A stretch of 64,000 bases of DNA from Oscheius onirici (Eukaryota; Nematoda; Chromadorea; Rhabditida; Rhabditidae). Location of the stretch: positions 6,386,001 through 6,450,000 of the forward strand of contig OW051471.1 of assembly GCA_932521025.1 (NCBI GenBank). The letters run 5' to 3'. Both the position numbers and the translations under genes were made by a program. Of this stretch, positions 11,630 to 22,800 are shown piece after piece. The notes beneath the pieces are model-generated. The model was not told where the DNA came from, made no database searches, and saw only the letters and a program-made list of their open reading frames with translations. Each line of letters starts with the position of its first letter. Position 1 is the first letter of the stretch.

Positions 11630-12091
11630 ATGAGAAAAACAAGCAAGAAAAGTCACGGTTGTACTTTAGCTGGCACCTACGTTCGATCTGGCAAGTCGGC
11701 GGTTTTGGCGCGGGTTAGTACTGCATTCAAATTTTTTACGTTTTTCTTCTATTTTCTTCATTTTACTTCTCGTTTTCATTTCTTTTTCGACATTGAACCA
11801 ATAAAAATGCAAACTCTGCAAATCTTATACGTTTTCAACACTTTTCGGCCGATATAAACATAAATTCTTCAAATATTCGCTCTTTTCTACACTTTTCGAG
11901 CAATACTCTTCAGAAAACGAGAAAAACTAACGTATTTTTAATACTTTCAGACAACAAATGTGGTTACCAAGCCACCAACAGGTAAGAAATCAATAATTAA
12001 GGAAATGAGCAGCCTAAATCTCGAAATAAGCGGATATCAGGTCGAAGATTCTGAGGAAGGAATCTTGGCAAACTTGGCGTCCATTGATTGA
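11630..12091 (+). CDS. Two-exon small protein of unknown function, partly inside an inverted duplication
   Basis: Exon 1 (11630-11713) starts MRKTSKKSHGCTLAGTYVRS and ends in ...AVLAR at a GTTAGT donor. Exon 2 (11951-12091) starts after ATACTTTCAG, both junctions are phase 0, and it reads TTNVVTKPPTGKKSIIKEMS, then continues LNLEISGYQVEDSEEGILAN to a stop. The product is 74 residues with a basic N-terminus and an acidic end. The open frame also continues upstream without an ATG, so a further 5' exon is possible. I do not recognise the family. Everything from GCTLAG to KKSIIKEM is duplicated in reverse orientation at 12165-12516; only this copy keeps the acidic C-terminus. A gene is plausible from frame and splice sites but not proved. 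Confidence 0.45.
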
Positions 12092-12516
12092 CAGCCACCA
12101 GAACTTGGCAAGATGAGAGCGAATGGTGGACATCCTCACACCAGGACCTTGCTTCAGCAATGGGTCATTTCCTTAATTATTGATTTCTTACCTGTTGGTG
12201 GCTTGGTAACCACATTTGTTGTCTGAAAGTATTAAAAATACGTTAGTTTTTCTCGTTTTCTGAAGAGTATTGCTCGAAAAGTGTAGAAAAGAGCGAATAT
12301 TTGAAGAATTTATGTTTATATCGGCCGAAAAGTGTTGAAAACGTATAAGATTTGCAGAGTTTGCATTTTTATTGGTTCAATGTCGAAAAAGAAATGAAAA
12401 CGAGAAGTAAAATAAAGAAAATAGAAGAAAAACGTAAAAAATTTGAATGCAGTACTAACCCGCGCCAAAACCGCCGACTTGACAGATCGAACGCAGGTGC
12501 CAGCTAAAGTACAACC
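11657..12516. repeat. Large inverted duplication: 352-bp arms, 156-bp spacer
   Basis: Left arm 11657-12008 and right arm 12165-12516 are reverse complements of equal length. By eye I find three substitutions (for example the Tyr/Cys and Gly/Val codons in exon 1 and a C/T in the intron), so identity is near 99%. Each arm contains an exon end, a complete 237-base intron with donor GTTAGT and acceptor TTTCAG, and the start of the next exon. The spacer carries the C-terminal codons of the left copy only. High identity suggests a recent event or ongoing gene conversion. Confidence 0.9.
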
Positions 12517-12628
12517 AAAGTCACAACGACCTTGACAATTTTTTTCAAACACTACGTACGCAAATTACCGTTTGCGTATAACTTTTTATCACGTCAACAA
12601 ACAAAACTCTGAAAACAACTGATACAGA

Positions 12629-13316
12629 ATGGAACGCGTTTTTCACGTTAATCCGACAACGGCCGTCACGATAGACCAGGTACGAGAAACTTCTTTCTCA
12701 CAAAACATTCTTCAGGAATATTTATCAAGCGTCAACGCTGTCGTGTGGGATGCGGCAATTTCATGTGTTCAGTATTTTATTCATCAAGGACCTACCAAGT
12801 GGCAGGGAAAACGAGTTAGTTTTGTTTCTTTTGTATAGACATAACAACATTACCCAGGTACTCGATCTAGGAAGTGGAACTGGCGTAAATATGATACTTG
12901 GATCTTTGGGAGCAGAAGTCGTCCTAACAGACTTACCCGAGTGTCTGCCACTCATCGAGCATAATTTGTCAAAAAATCCGCAACTACGGTCTAAGGTTAC
13001 CGTTTCTGCTCTAAATTGGCTTTCTTTCGAAAATAGTCCCCTTTTAACAACAAATTTTGATATTTTACTGCTAGTTGATTGTATTTACTATACATCAGTA
13101 GTGCCTTGTCTTATCAACCTTTTAAAAAATATCAATTGCTCCGAAATCTTGTGTGTCTATGAAAAGCGGGATATAGGAGAACCGGTGTTAGCACAAGAAT
13201 TGTTTCTTCAGAGTATTGCAAATGACTTCTCTGTCAGTAATTTGAATGTTGACGAACTAGACCCTGATTATGTATGTGACGAAATTGTGTTCCTTCGTCT
13301 AATAAATAAAGAATAA
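12629..13316 (+). CDS. METTL21D/VCPKMT-type lysine methyltransferase
   Basis: Three exons: 12629-12679, 12716-12814 and 12858-13316, all joined in phase 0. The SAM-binding motif is VLDLGSGTGVNMILGSLGAE, followed by the acidic-loop TDLPE and by DILLLVDCIYY, which is the post-I/motif II region of the METTL21 family (DCIYY in human VCPKMT). The C-terminal half (ILCVYEKRDIG...) also follows VCPKMT (CYEQRTMG). N-terminal WDAAISC is the family's substrate-side motif. VCPKMT trimethylates a lysine of the AAA ATPase VCP/p97; whether this protein does is inference. About 195 residues, close to the family's 229. Only 98 bases separate its stop from the ATG of the next gene on the same strand, suggesting a shared transcript. 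Confidence 0.85.
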
Positions 13317-13414
13317 CGTTTTTCTTTCTTTTGTTCATCTCACCTGTTCTATACAGTTCTTATCGATGTGTGCCTAATCATAACCTACGTTTTTTTCTTC
13401 AGAATAATATCAGC

Positions 13415-15941
13415 ATGGCCGAAGAACGGCGCGACCCGGCGACATATTCCAATTATGAAGAAGTAATTGTGACTTCTTACAAGTTGCAGTGGAAGATAGA
13501 CTTCGAAAACAAGCGTATCGTAGGATCGGCTACCATTCATTTCAACGTTCTCCAACCAACGGATAAGATTGTAGACTTTCCATTCTACCATCTTTACAAA
13601 AGTTGTTCAGATTCTAGATGGGCGTGATCTTGAAATTGAGAGTGTCAGCTACAAGGGAGGAGAAGAGCTCAAATTTACTACTGAAAGTGAAGAAGTCCTG
13701 GGTTCTAAAATCACCATTACGACTGGTGCAATGACAAAAAATCAGAAATTGTAAGCATTTTTATTCCTTACACTTTCCAATTATTTTGCAGACAAATTGT
13801 GATTAAATACCGTACTGCTCCTGAAGCACGTGCTCTGCAATTTCTGACAAAGGAGCAAACTACCGATGGGAAAGTGAGTTCGTCCTTCTTTTTTTACTCA
13901 TTGACCTAATATTTAGGCTCCATATCTGTTTTCACAGTGCCAGGCCATTCACGCACGATCCATCCTTCCTTGTATGGACACTCCATCTGTGAAGGCAACT
14001 TATTCGGCTACCATCTCAGTTCCATCTGGATTGACTTGTCTCATGTCGGCTATTGGAGAGGATCCTTTTATTAACGGCGATACCACTGTTTGGACCTACA
14101 GGCAGAATGTTGCTATTCCATCTTACCTCATTGCAATTGTTGTCGGAGTACTAGAAAAGCGAGTGATCAGCGAAAGGTAACCTTTTTCAAAAGTTTAAAG
14201 CTTTAATTTAACTATAGATGTGCTGTTTGGGCTGAGCCATCCATTGTTGAGGCTGCTCTATTTGAATTTGAGAAAACCGAGGAGATATTGAATACTGCTG
14301 AGGGATTGGCCGGACCCTATCTCTGGGGAAGGTGAGTGCGCTCTATTTCCGTGTACCTGTGCTTCAGATATGATATGGTCGTACTGCCAGCTACTTTTCC
14401 GTTTGGTATTTCCCTCATGTTCAAAATGTCCAGTGTTTACTTTCAGGTGGAATGGAAAACCCGTGTCTTACCTTTGTTACTCCTACCCTTCTGGTTATTT
14501 TCTTTGTTTAATCAATCATTTACAACTTTTAGGCAGGCGATCGGTCTATGGTCAACGTTGTACGTAGATCTTCATTTGAAACGTTTTAATCGAATAGTTT
14601 GTGCACTTTCATTAGAGGTTTTTAGGTAGCACATGAGATCTCGCACAGTTGGACTGGAAATCTTGTAACTAATGCCAATTGGGAGCATTTTTGGTAGGCG
14701 GCTTTCTCTCCCCTCAAAGTATTCATTTTTAGGCTGAACGAAGGATTCACGGTTTTTCTGGAGCGAAAGATCCATGGTCGCATGTACGGAGAGCTTGAAC
14801 GTCAGTTCGAATCGGAATGCGGCTGGGAAGATGCGCTAGTTCCGACGGTCAACAAAGTTTTCGGTCCGGCACACGAGTTCACGAAGCTGATTCAAAACCA
14901 GGAGGGAATCGACCCGGATGACGCATTCAGCAGCGTTCCTTATGAAAAGGGATCGGCTCTTCTGTTCACAATTGAGCAGAAATTAGACGACAAAGGGAGA
15001 TTCGAGCAGTTCCTCAAGCACTACATCGCCAAATTCGCTCACAAAACTTTGGTTACTTCAGACTGGAAGAAAGAACTGTACGACTACTTTGCCGATAAAA
15101 CTGCAGTTCTTGATGAAATCGATTGGGAACGCTGGCTTCATTATCCTGGTCTTCCGCCACGTCCATCGTGAGACTTTTTGCCCTGTTAACCTTTCTGTCT
15201 TTCCAGATACGATTCAACTCTAATGAATGACTGTCGGATGCTTGCCAATCGCTGGCTTTCTGCTCAAACCCCCGAAAACGACGCAGATTTTAACAAGATG
15301 TCTGCGACCTCAAAAATTGCAGTATTAGGCTGTCTACGGAGCGGCAATTTTCCTGAGACGAAGGTGGGCGCCCTCCGCGGATTATTCTGATAACGTAGTT
15401 CAGATGCCTTTGATTACTTCGACCTACAAATTGAACGAGGCCAAAAACTTTGAAATTCGGTTCAATTGGCTAATGTTGGGACTTGAAGCACAGTGGTCTC
15501 CCATAGTGGATCCTGCATTGGCGTTTGTCATGTCAGTTGGCAGACTGAAGTATGCCAAACCAATTTACAAGTAAGTTTTTGGAGACACTGCAGAATCTGC
15601 AGTATCGGTAATGTGCTCGGCTGAAGTCTTGTCTTTTTCGTTGAGAGATAGGCTTACTGACAAAGTCTTGTATAGACGTAATCAGTCGCCACGTGTACTA
15701 AGCGCCTTTTTGTGAGAATGATGCCTGTCTGATAGCTATGCTGATTGTGAAATAGTTGTAGCTTTGACTATCTGATCACACTGTCTAGACAAGACCTATT
15801 TATAACTTCTTTTTCAGAGCTCTCTTCGAATGGTCATTCACCAGTGCTCGTGCCATCGCCCAGTTCCGTCGTAATGCCCCTAACATGCATCCGATCACTG
15901 CCACAGTCATTGGCAAATTTATCCCGAAAATAAGTTTCTAG
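13415..15941 (+). CDS. Leukotriene A4 hydrolase / M1 aminopeptidase, copy 1
   Basis: Zinc metallopeptidase of family M1, LTA4H branch. It begins MAEERRDPATYSNYEEV after a TTCTTCAG acceptor. Motifs in order: [20 protein letters not shown], the exopeptidase motif GGMENP interrupted just upstream by an intron, the zinc site HEISHSW with the third ligand in WLNEGF 18 residues on, and YEKGSALLFTIEQKL. The C-terminal helical LTA4H domain follows, ending MHPITATVIGKF then IPKISF. LTA4H enzymes cleave N-terminal residues from small peptides and in vertebrates also hydrolyse leukotriene A4; the second activity is not certain in invertebrates. Intron positions match those of the neighbouring copy, including the junction after DKI, so the two arose by tandem duplication. 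A longer intron (15572-15818) has the words GTCTTGTC and GACAAGAC near its ends. Confidence 0.92.
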
Positions 15942-16285
15942 TTACCAATTGATGTTACGTCAATTCGGTTCTAAATAGTTGAGCTTCACTATGTATAATG
16001 TCAGATCATAATAAAGATTGTCTGTAGCACTGGTATCAATCACAGATGCTCAAAGGACCGCGTGACAGTAAGCTGGCTTTTCATCCGTCTGCTCTTCCAT
16101 AAATTATCAGTCCGTCAATCCGGCTGTCAGATAAGAGGTTCCAAGCTATTGGAGCGGCTCCAGTCTGACGTCTCCTCTTGTGGGTGGAGCTGACTCTTGT
16201 CATTTGCTCCCACGCTGCCACATTGTCCGATTTCTCGCTTATCTTCTTCTCAAAGGGCACATGACTTCCCAATTCTTCAGAAACG
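15942..16285. other. Intergenic spacer between the two LTA4H genes
   Basis: Contains an AATAAA polyadenylation signal near 16010 for copy 1. The last bases before the next ATG read AATTCTTCAG, a splice-acceptor sequence four bases upstream of that ATG, which would fit trans-splicing of the downstream gene. No coding frame is supported. Confidence 0.5.
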
Positions 16286-18767
16286 ATGTGTCTCTGTCAT
16301 CGCAGACCCCGCCACGATCCGTGTTCGGCTTCCAACTACCAGGCGATTGAAGTTTCCCACATTGCCATAAAATGGGACGTTGTCTTCCAACTGAAAATGC
16401 TCATGGGATCAGCTACTCTCAGCTGTAAAATGGCGCAGAAGACTGACAAGATTGTGAACATTCCAAACTTTCCAATTCTCAAAATGTGTTTAGGTACTAG
16501 ACGTACGCGAGCTCTCAATCCGTTCGGTTCTGATAAATGGGCGCGAGATGGATTACCGTATAGCACCAAATGTCTACACGTTTTTCGGTTCAAAGATGAC
16601 CATCTACTTGCCTGCAGATCTCCAATCTGTCGGACAAGAACTGTAAGAATTCTATTAAGATGACGTTATTCGGGGGTATAGTCTTGTGACCGTCAACTAC
16701 GGAACATCTCCTGACGCGACTGCTCTTCAATGGATGAAAAAAGAGCAAACTGCTGACAAGAAGGCTCCGTACCTCTTCTCGCAGTGCCAAGCCATCCATG
16801 CTCGTTTGTTTTTGAATAATTTCTTGGAGAGAAAAGTGGTCAGGTAGTATTGTTCCTTGTATGGACACTCCTTCGGTGAAAACTACTTACGAGGCTGAAG
16901 TACGTGTCCCTGTTGGATTGACTTGTCTCATGTCTGCTATTGGTGAGGGCTCCAAATCGGACGATGAGTTCACAACTTTCTTCTACAAACAGCCAGTAGC
17001 TGTACCCTCGTACCTGATTGCTATTGTTGCTGGTCTTCTTGAGAAGAGAGACATCAGTGACAGGTTCGTCTCTTTTTTATCTGGATATTCGGTCTTCAGA
17101 TGCGCTGTCTGGTCTGAGCCTTCGATGGTCGACAAGGCCTTCTGGGAGTTTTCAGAGACGGAAGACATTCTCGCCTCTGCCGAAGAAATTGTTGGAAAGT
17201 ACATTTGGGGAAGGTATTCATCTGGAAGAAAGTTAAGATATATCTTATTCAGATACGATATGGTCTGTCTGCCGCCAACATTCCCTTTCGGAGGAATGGA
17301 AAACCCCTGTTTGACTTTCCTCACTCCAACGCTGATCGCTGGGGATCGAAGCTTAGTTTCAGTCGTCGCACATGAAATCGCGCATTCATGGAGCGGTTTG
17401 GGCACTTTTCCTCCGTTCTCATTTCATTTTACAGGTAACCTTGTGACGAACAGCAGCTGGGAACACTTCTGGCATGTCTAGCCATGTCTTTTAATCCAAC
17501 TTATTCCAGGTTGAATGAGGGATTCACCATGTTCATTGAACGTAAGATTTGCGGACGACTGGTCAGTGAACAGTACAGACAATTCATGAGCTTCAACGGC
17601 TGGACCAATAATCTCATTCCTGCCGTAAGCAAATTTTCTCTCTTATTCATATCAAAGACTCTCAGGTTCACGAACAATTCACTCCCACCCATCGATTCAC
17701 GAAACTCATCCAAGATCATACAAACGAAGATCCCGATGTTGCCTTTTCCTGTGTCCCCTATGAAAAAGGATCAGCCTTCCTTCTCTATCTCGAACAACTC
17801 CTCGGCGGACCTGGTGAGCTTTGAGTTAAAGTACAACTGGTCGGATTGTCCACTAATCGTCTAGTTATCAGGGTTTCGTCCGATAAGTCACATGCCTCAC
17901 GATTTCATAGAAAACTGATAGTGTTTTGTTTGACGACAAACAATGCGGGTTTCAGAAGTGTTCGAAGCATATCTTCGGCATTATCTGACGACATTTGCTC
18001 ATCAGGCCATCGACAGCTTTCAATGGAAAGACCATCTCTACGAATACTTCAAAGACAAGAAGGAGCTCCTCGACACTGTCGATTTCGAGCTTTGGTTCAA
18101 CGGAGTTGGAATGCCGCCACACAAACCACAGTAGTCCCTTTAGAAGACAGCGTAGAACACACCTTTCAGATACGACGAGACCATGGTCGAAGCCTGTGAC
18201 AAACTGTACCATCAATGGGTTGAGGCAACAGAAGACAATGTCTACGATATTACTCCTGAACAGTACCAGGCTATGCAACCTCTGCAGCAGATCGAGTTCT
18301 TATCTCAACTCTGGCAGGTTGGATACTCTCACTAGATTTACGTTTGATTCAATTTAGCATGAGTCTGTACTGCCTCACTGGAAAATCGAAGCTCTGACGA
18401 AGATCTACAGCTTGAACAAGAGTGAAAACTGCGAGATCCTCTTGAAGTACATTCGTCTTGCTCTCAAGGCCAAATGGGAGCCAATCATTGACGTCGCTCT
18501 GAATTTTGTTGACAATCAAGGACGACTCAAGTACTGTCGTCCCGTATACAAGTACAGTCTTTATTTAGAGGAAAGAATTCAGTTTTAGGGACCTGGCTGC
18601 TTGGTCTACGTCGGCCGCGAAGGCTCGCAAACTGTATCTCCAGACAAGACATACGTTAGTTCGGCTCTCTTTTGTAAACAGACCGATTTAGAATGCATCC
18701 TATCACGGCCGAGATGATTGCTAAGGACTTGCACATACGTCATTCTAATCAGACCGTTTGTTTTTAA
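16286..18767 (+). CDS. Leukotriene A4 hydrolase / M1 aminopeptidase, copy 2
   Basis: Second LTA4H-family gene, 345 bases after copy 1. N-terminal exon ends MAQKTDKI and joins [16 protein letters not shown], the same junction as in copy 1. Further motifs: [23 protein letters not shown], the [13 protein letters not shown] block, [19 protein letters not shown] (GxMEN exopeptidase motif), zinc site HEIAHSW followed by [26 protein letters not shown], and the C-terminal domain ending [15 protein letters not shown]. All catalytic residues of the family are present. The exon ending in W of the WLNEGF motif is followed by GCATGT rather than GT, so the intron 17472-17509 appears to be of the GC-AG class. 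Copy 2 resembles vertebrate LTA4H a little more in its C-terminal domain than copy 1 does (for example YFKDK). Two active-looking paralogues suggest divergence of substrate or expression. Confidence 0.9.
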
Positions 18768-18944
18768 GAAAAGTTTGTTTCCTTGTGTACATAATGAAGA
18801 TTTTTGTCTGTATATATGACAACTCTTGAGTAAGAGGGAAGCTGGCTGGACTATACAAGAATCCAGACCAAGATTCGCAAATTTTACCGAAAACATCTCT
18901 GCGTCTAAAATGATTCGATAAGCGTGGTGATGAGCTGCAAGCAT

Positions 18945-19214
18945 GTGTGCCCGGACCTGACAGGCTCTCTACCCGATCAGGGCAGGGACCGGGCAAATGT
19001 TTTTGCTTTTTTGTCTGCCTGGGCAGTGGTGCCCGGACGGGCACTTTCCTGCCCAGAAGCAAATTTGCCCGGAGCGGGCAGTAGCCGGGCAAGTGCTTTT
19101 CGGCTGCCCGTTCAGGTGCCGGGCAGACCGCACGGACCGGGTAGGCTATTGCCCGGACCGGGCAGGTGTCTGCCCGGTCTAGGCGAACATCCCTGCTGCC
19201 CGGTCTGGGCGCAC
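18945..19214. repeat. GC-rich repeat made of small GCCCGG/CCGGGC palindromes
   Basis: Unlike the AT-rich surroundings, this block is packed with short palindromes such as GCCCGGACGGGC (19031), GCCCGGAGCGGGC (19067) and GCCCGGACCGGGC (19151). Its ends are imperfect inverted repeats (GTGTGCCCGGACC at 18945 and GGTCTGGGCGCAC at 19202). It is probably a non-autonomous repeat element. A different GC-rich element, with CCTGGCC motifs, occurs at 50830-51561. Confidence 0.6.
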
Positions 19215-19867
19215 GGCAATTTGCCAGTCAGTTGTGAATCCGCCACAGCTGTCAGCCTTCGAAAGAAGGTGTCATGCTCGGTCTTTCCCGGTCCCTTGAG
19301 CACCTCCTCGAATCCAGCATTTCTGGTTCTTTCTCTCGACTGATTCGTTTGACTGTTCGCACTGTCAACTGTCAGTGACTAGCGTAACTACTCTGTCAGA
19401 ATATAAAAAGTATAAACAATTGACCTAGTTGAGAGTAGTAGAGGCAGCCATCCTGACAAGTCGAAATGTGGAAAGCACTAACTTCAATTCTAAAACATTA
19501 CTTAAGTTTGTTTAGATTTCTAATTTCACCAAATTTGAATGCAGTTTTGATTCTCGTGACGTAACCATATTTTCCGTAGCGAGAAGTGATGCTGGGTTTG
19601 CACAGCCGGGACACTTTAGCACAGCTCCACAGCTCTACCAAGCAGTCCAAAATTAGTAGAAAACACAGCAGAAAGAGAAGAAATTCTTAGTACTCTGTTG
19701 ATTCGTAAGCCACAATCGAATCGTTTTCGCGAATCTGACTCGGCAGTTCTGACTATTTGTGCATTGAATCAGTGTCCGATTAATCCCTTTCATTTGCCCC
19801 TTCTCTCTCTGCTCTCAGCCAACGGATTTCGCGCCATTTCCTCGTGACGTAGGCTGCTCCGGAACGG

Positions 19868-19876
19868 CTATAAAAG
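19868..19876 (+). promoter_or_regulatory. TATA box of a predicted plus-strand promoter
   Basis: CTATAAAAG lies in a locally GC-richer segment (CCGGAACGG upstream, CCCACTGGCAG downstream) after CGTGACGTAGG, a CRE-like half-site. Start of transcription would be expected near 19900. No convincing coding exon follows: a 69-codon frame at 19984 lacks any recognisable motif. It may drive a non-coding RNA or a gene with distant exons. Confidence 0.35.
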
Positions 19877-22800
19877 CCCACTGGCAGCTCGACAAAACGT
19901 GGAAAGTAAACAGAAAGGGAAGAGAGGTACTGCCTTGTGGAGAGGAAGCTGTCTGTTTCCTGTTTCCGTCTCCAAATAAAGGCATGTTTCCGGTCAGATC
20001 TTACCTCCTAAAGATTTCTTTGCCACCTTCAGAAACAGAAAACTCTACCTTAGAATATTGTGAATCATACTTCTCCAACAGCCCATTAGTTGTCCTTCGT
20101 CCCTTTTATCAAGTTTGCCAAGCGCATTACCTTTTCTTCACACGTGACCTTTTCGTGAGTACCAACTCAGATCCTTCGCCCAAAATTCGATGAACCTTAA
20201 AAGTTCTGTTTTGTAGAAGTGACTGTTTTGAAAACGCCAAAACTGTTTATTAGTTGTATGCTCGTGATCAGTGACAGCCAGTTTTGTGGCACGCACTTGG
20301 CGACAACAAACCGGTCGCGAATCTTCGAATCTTTGCCTATTGCTGCAGATGGGATTGTCAACCCATCTCTTCTCTTTCATCTGTATACGTCTTCTTGATG
20401 ATTCAATTGCTGTATTATGTTGAACCAAGCTCCAGCTCTTACACCTCTCAATGTCAAAACACAAAAACATTTACAGCTGATTGTACAACAGTTCCAGATC
20501 TTTGACAGACCGTTCCTCTTTTCTCAAGGTTAACGGTCTGTTGGATAAAAATGCGCCTTTTTTGGTCATTTAGTAGGTGCGCCGAATAATGTGAAACAGC
20601 TGTTCAAATCTTCTCCCGCGCTCGCTTTTTCCCTTTGTTCAGTCATTGAAAATCATTCCTGCCTTTTGTACAATCTTCAACAAGTGGGTGTTCTTTTTCC
20701 GTACAAATACAAACGTTAGTCGTGTTGTAACTTAAAGTCTTTAAAGAAGTAGGGTAGCAGTGTTCCCTCAAACTTAGAGACCTGATTTTTGACATCAAAG
20801 AATCCTTTGTCCAATGAATATATAGGCGGCCAATTTCAATAACATATTCAAAATCATTGGTTCGCGCATTCCAAAGACACTAATCAAAGATGTAGGACTG
20901 TTGGTCCCTCCTCCCTATTCCATCAGTCTGCCCTCGACAATGAACAAATGACAACATTGACGTCATTTCGGTCAAAGATTTGGGTCGTTATCTCCCTTCC
21001 CTCAAACTCAGAGAATGCCATCGCAAGTGGGACAGCGAGAAAGAGATCGTGCAAGCAAAAACGCGTCAAAAACGCGGAGAATGTGCGTCTTCACGCCTCG
21101 TCCTTTTGAAGGAAAGCTTAGCGGAGACTATTTTTGATTTTTCGTTGAGAACATCACATTGTTTACCTCAACTCTACCTCCGACATTTAGAGAGTACCGT
21201 AAGCTCCTTGACCCTATTAGCATAATCCGCTTATTTCATCACATTTCAACGAAGAGAGAAAACCTTTTGCAGTGCCGAAGTTGGCAAACACGGCCCTGGG
21301 GGTAGACAGACACTAGTTCCCTTTGTTTTGCTAACGATTAGACCGCGGTTTCGCTCCGGTCCGCTCAGTTTTTCTTCGATTCGGCCATACTGATAGTCTT
21401 TCAATCCCTCCTCCATTTCTCTATCAGTAAAGACTCATAACTATCGTCGAAATATCGTCCAAAGAGGTCCCGAGACCCGCGCAGTGTGATTTACGACCCA
21501 TCCACTGAGACGAACCGGCTTCACGGGGACCCAGAACGAGATATCCTTCGCGGCCAACGTTTGCGTGTGAAACAGACAGTCTTCTTTGCAAATGTATACA
21601 GTCATTGACGGCACGAAAACCAAAGAGTTATCGCAACTTTATAACGATCTTCTGTCCGCCAGCTATTTAAGGTTGATGCGATTAACGAGGATCTCTGCTG
21701 CCTATTATACTTGGCTAGTGATCCCTTCCTGAATCTCCTTTTGAGTCTCTCCAAAAAGATTCGATTGATAACAAGAAACGTTCATTTCCAAGTAGTCCGT
21801 TGTCCAATATCCGCAACAAATCCGGCAAGTGGCACTCTAGTCCTCCGCACAACTGCCTCGTGCGTCGATCAAAACAGAGTGTACTTTTCAGTTGTTTCTT
21901 TCAGTAGTTAAGATATCCTCCACTCTTTTTGTTCTTTTCTTGTTGTAAAGCTGTCCCTCGAATCGGCTGTAATATCGGACTTTTGGTCCTTCTTCTCACG
22001 TCGGTTCTAGCCATAGCGAGTAGTTCTTTTTTACCCGTTTGGTAATAGACCGAAAGAAAAGAGTGAACCGGTCTGAGCTCGCCGAGCGAAGAGAGAATGT
22101 CTATTGCGTCACAAGCGTCCCAGCCAGTTCGTCGGGGACGTCTGCCACATATATTTTGCGTTCAAGCAGTCTCACTCACGTACCGTCCAGGGCTTTCAAA
22201 TCTCATCAAGCGGAAATCGAACGGATAGAGTTCTTTTTTATGAAAGGGTGTTGTTGATTAACCACAGAGGAACGTCAAACTTTTGTTCAGTAGATGATAA
22301 TCTTAGGCGTCTTGACAAAATTGTCAAGTTGGCTGACCATCTCATAAAAAGAAGAGTCAGCTGTCCATCAGGTCTATCAATAGAATATTCCAGGTGTTTT
22401 CTCTGAAACGTATTCAATTAGACGGGGGTGTCTAGCTGTTCTGACAAGATAACATAATTCAATAGGCAGTGCACGCTGTCGCCCTTGTTGCGCATGTCTA
22501 TTAGATTTATTGCTCGTGATATACCTGGCCTTTGACTCTCCTATTCCAAAAAAAGATCTTTCGACTTGCAGAAGTTTGTTGAGGCGAAGCATCTCTCTTC
22601 CCGTTCACTGCCTTCATATTCCGAAGTGAGGGATAAGCAGAATCTGTAGGATTAGTCGTTTTGCCCACACACTTTGTGGCACGTCCCTTTGATTCGTCTC
22701 GCCTTGCAGGTGTCTTTTCTCGGTCACATGTCAAGAGTGCGCTGTTTGCTCTGGACTGGAAATGCATGGCGAGGCTGCGAGGAGCTACCCTTAGTTTTTC

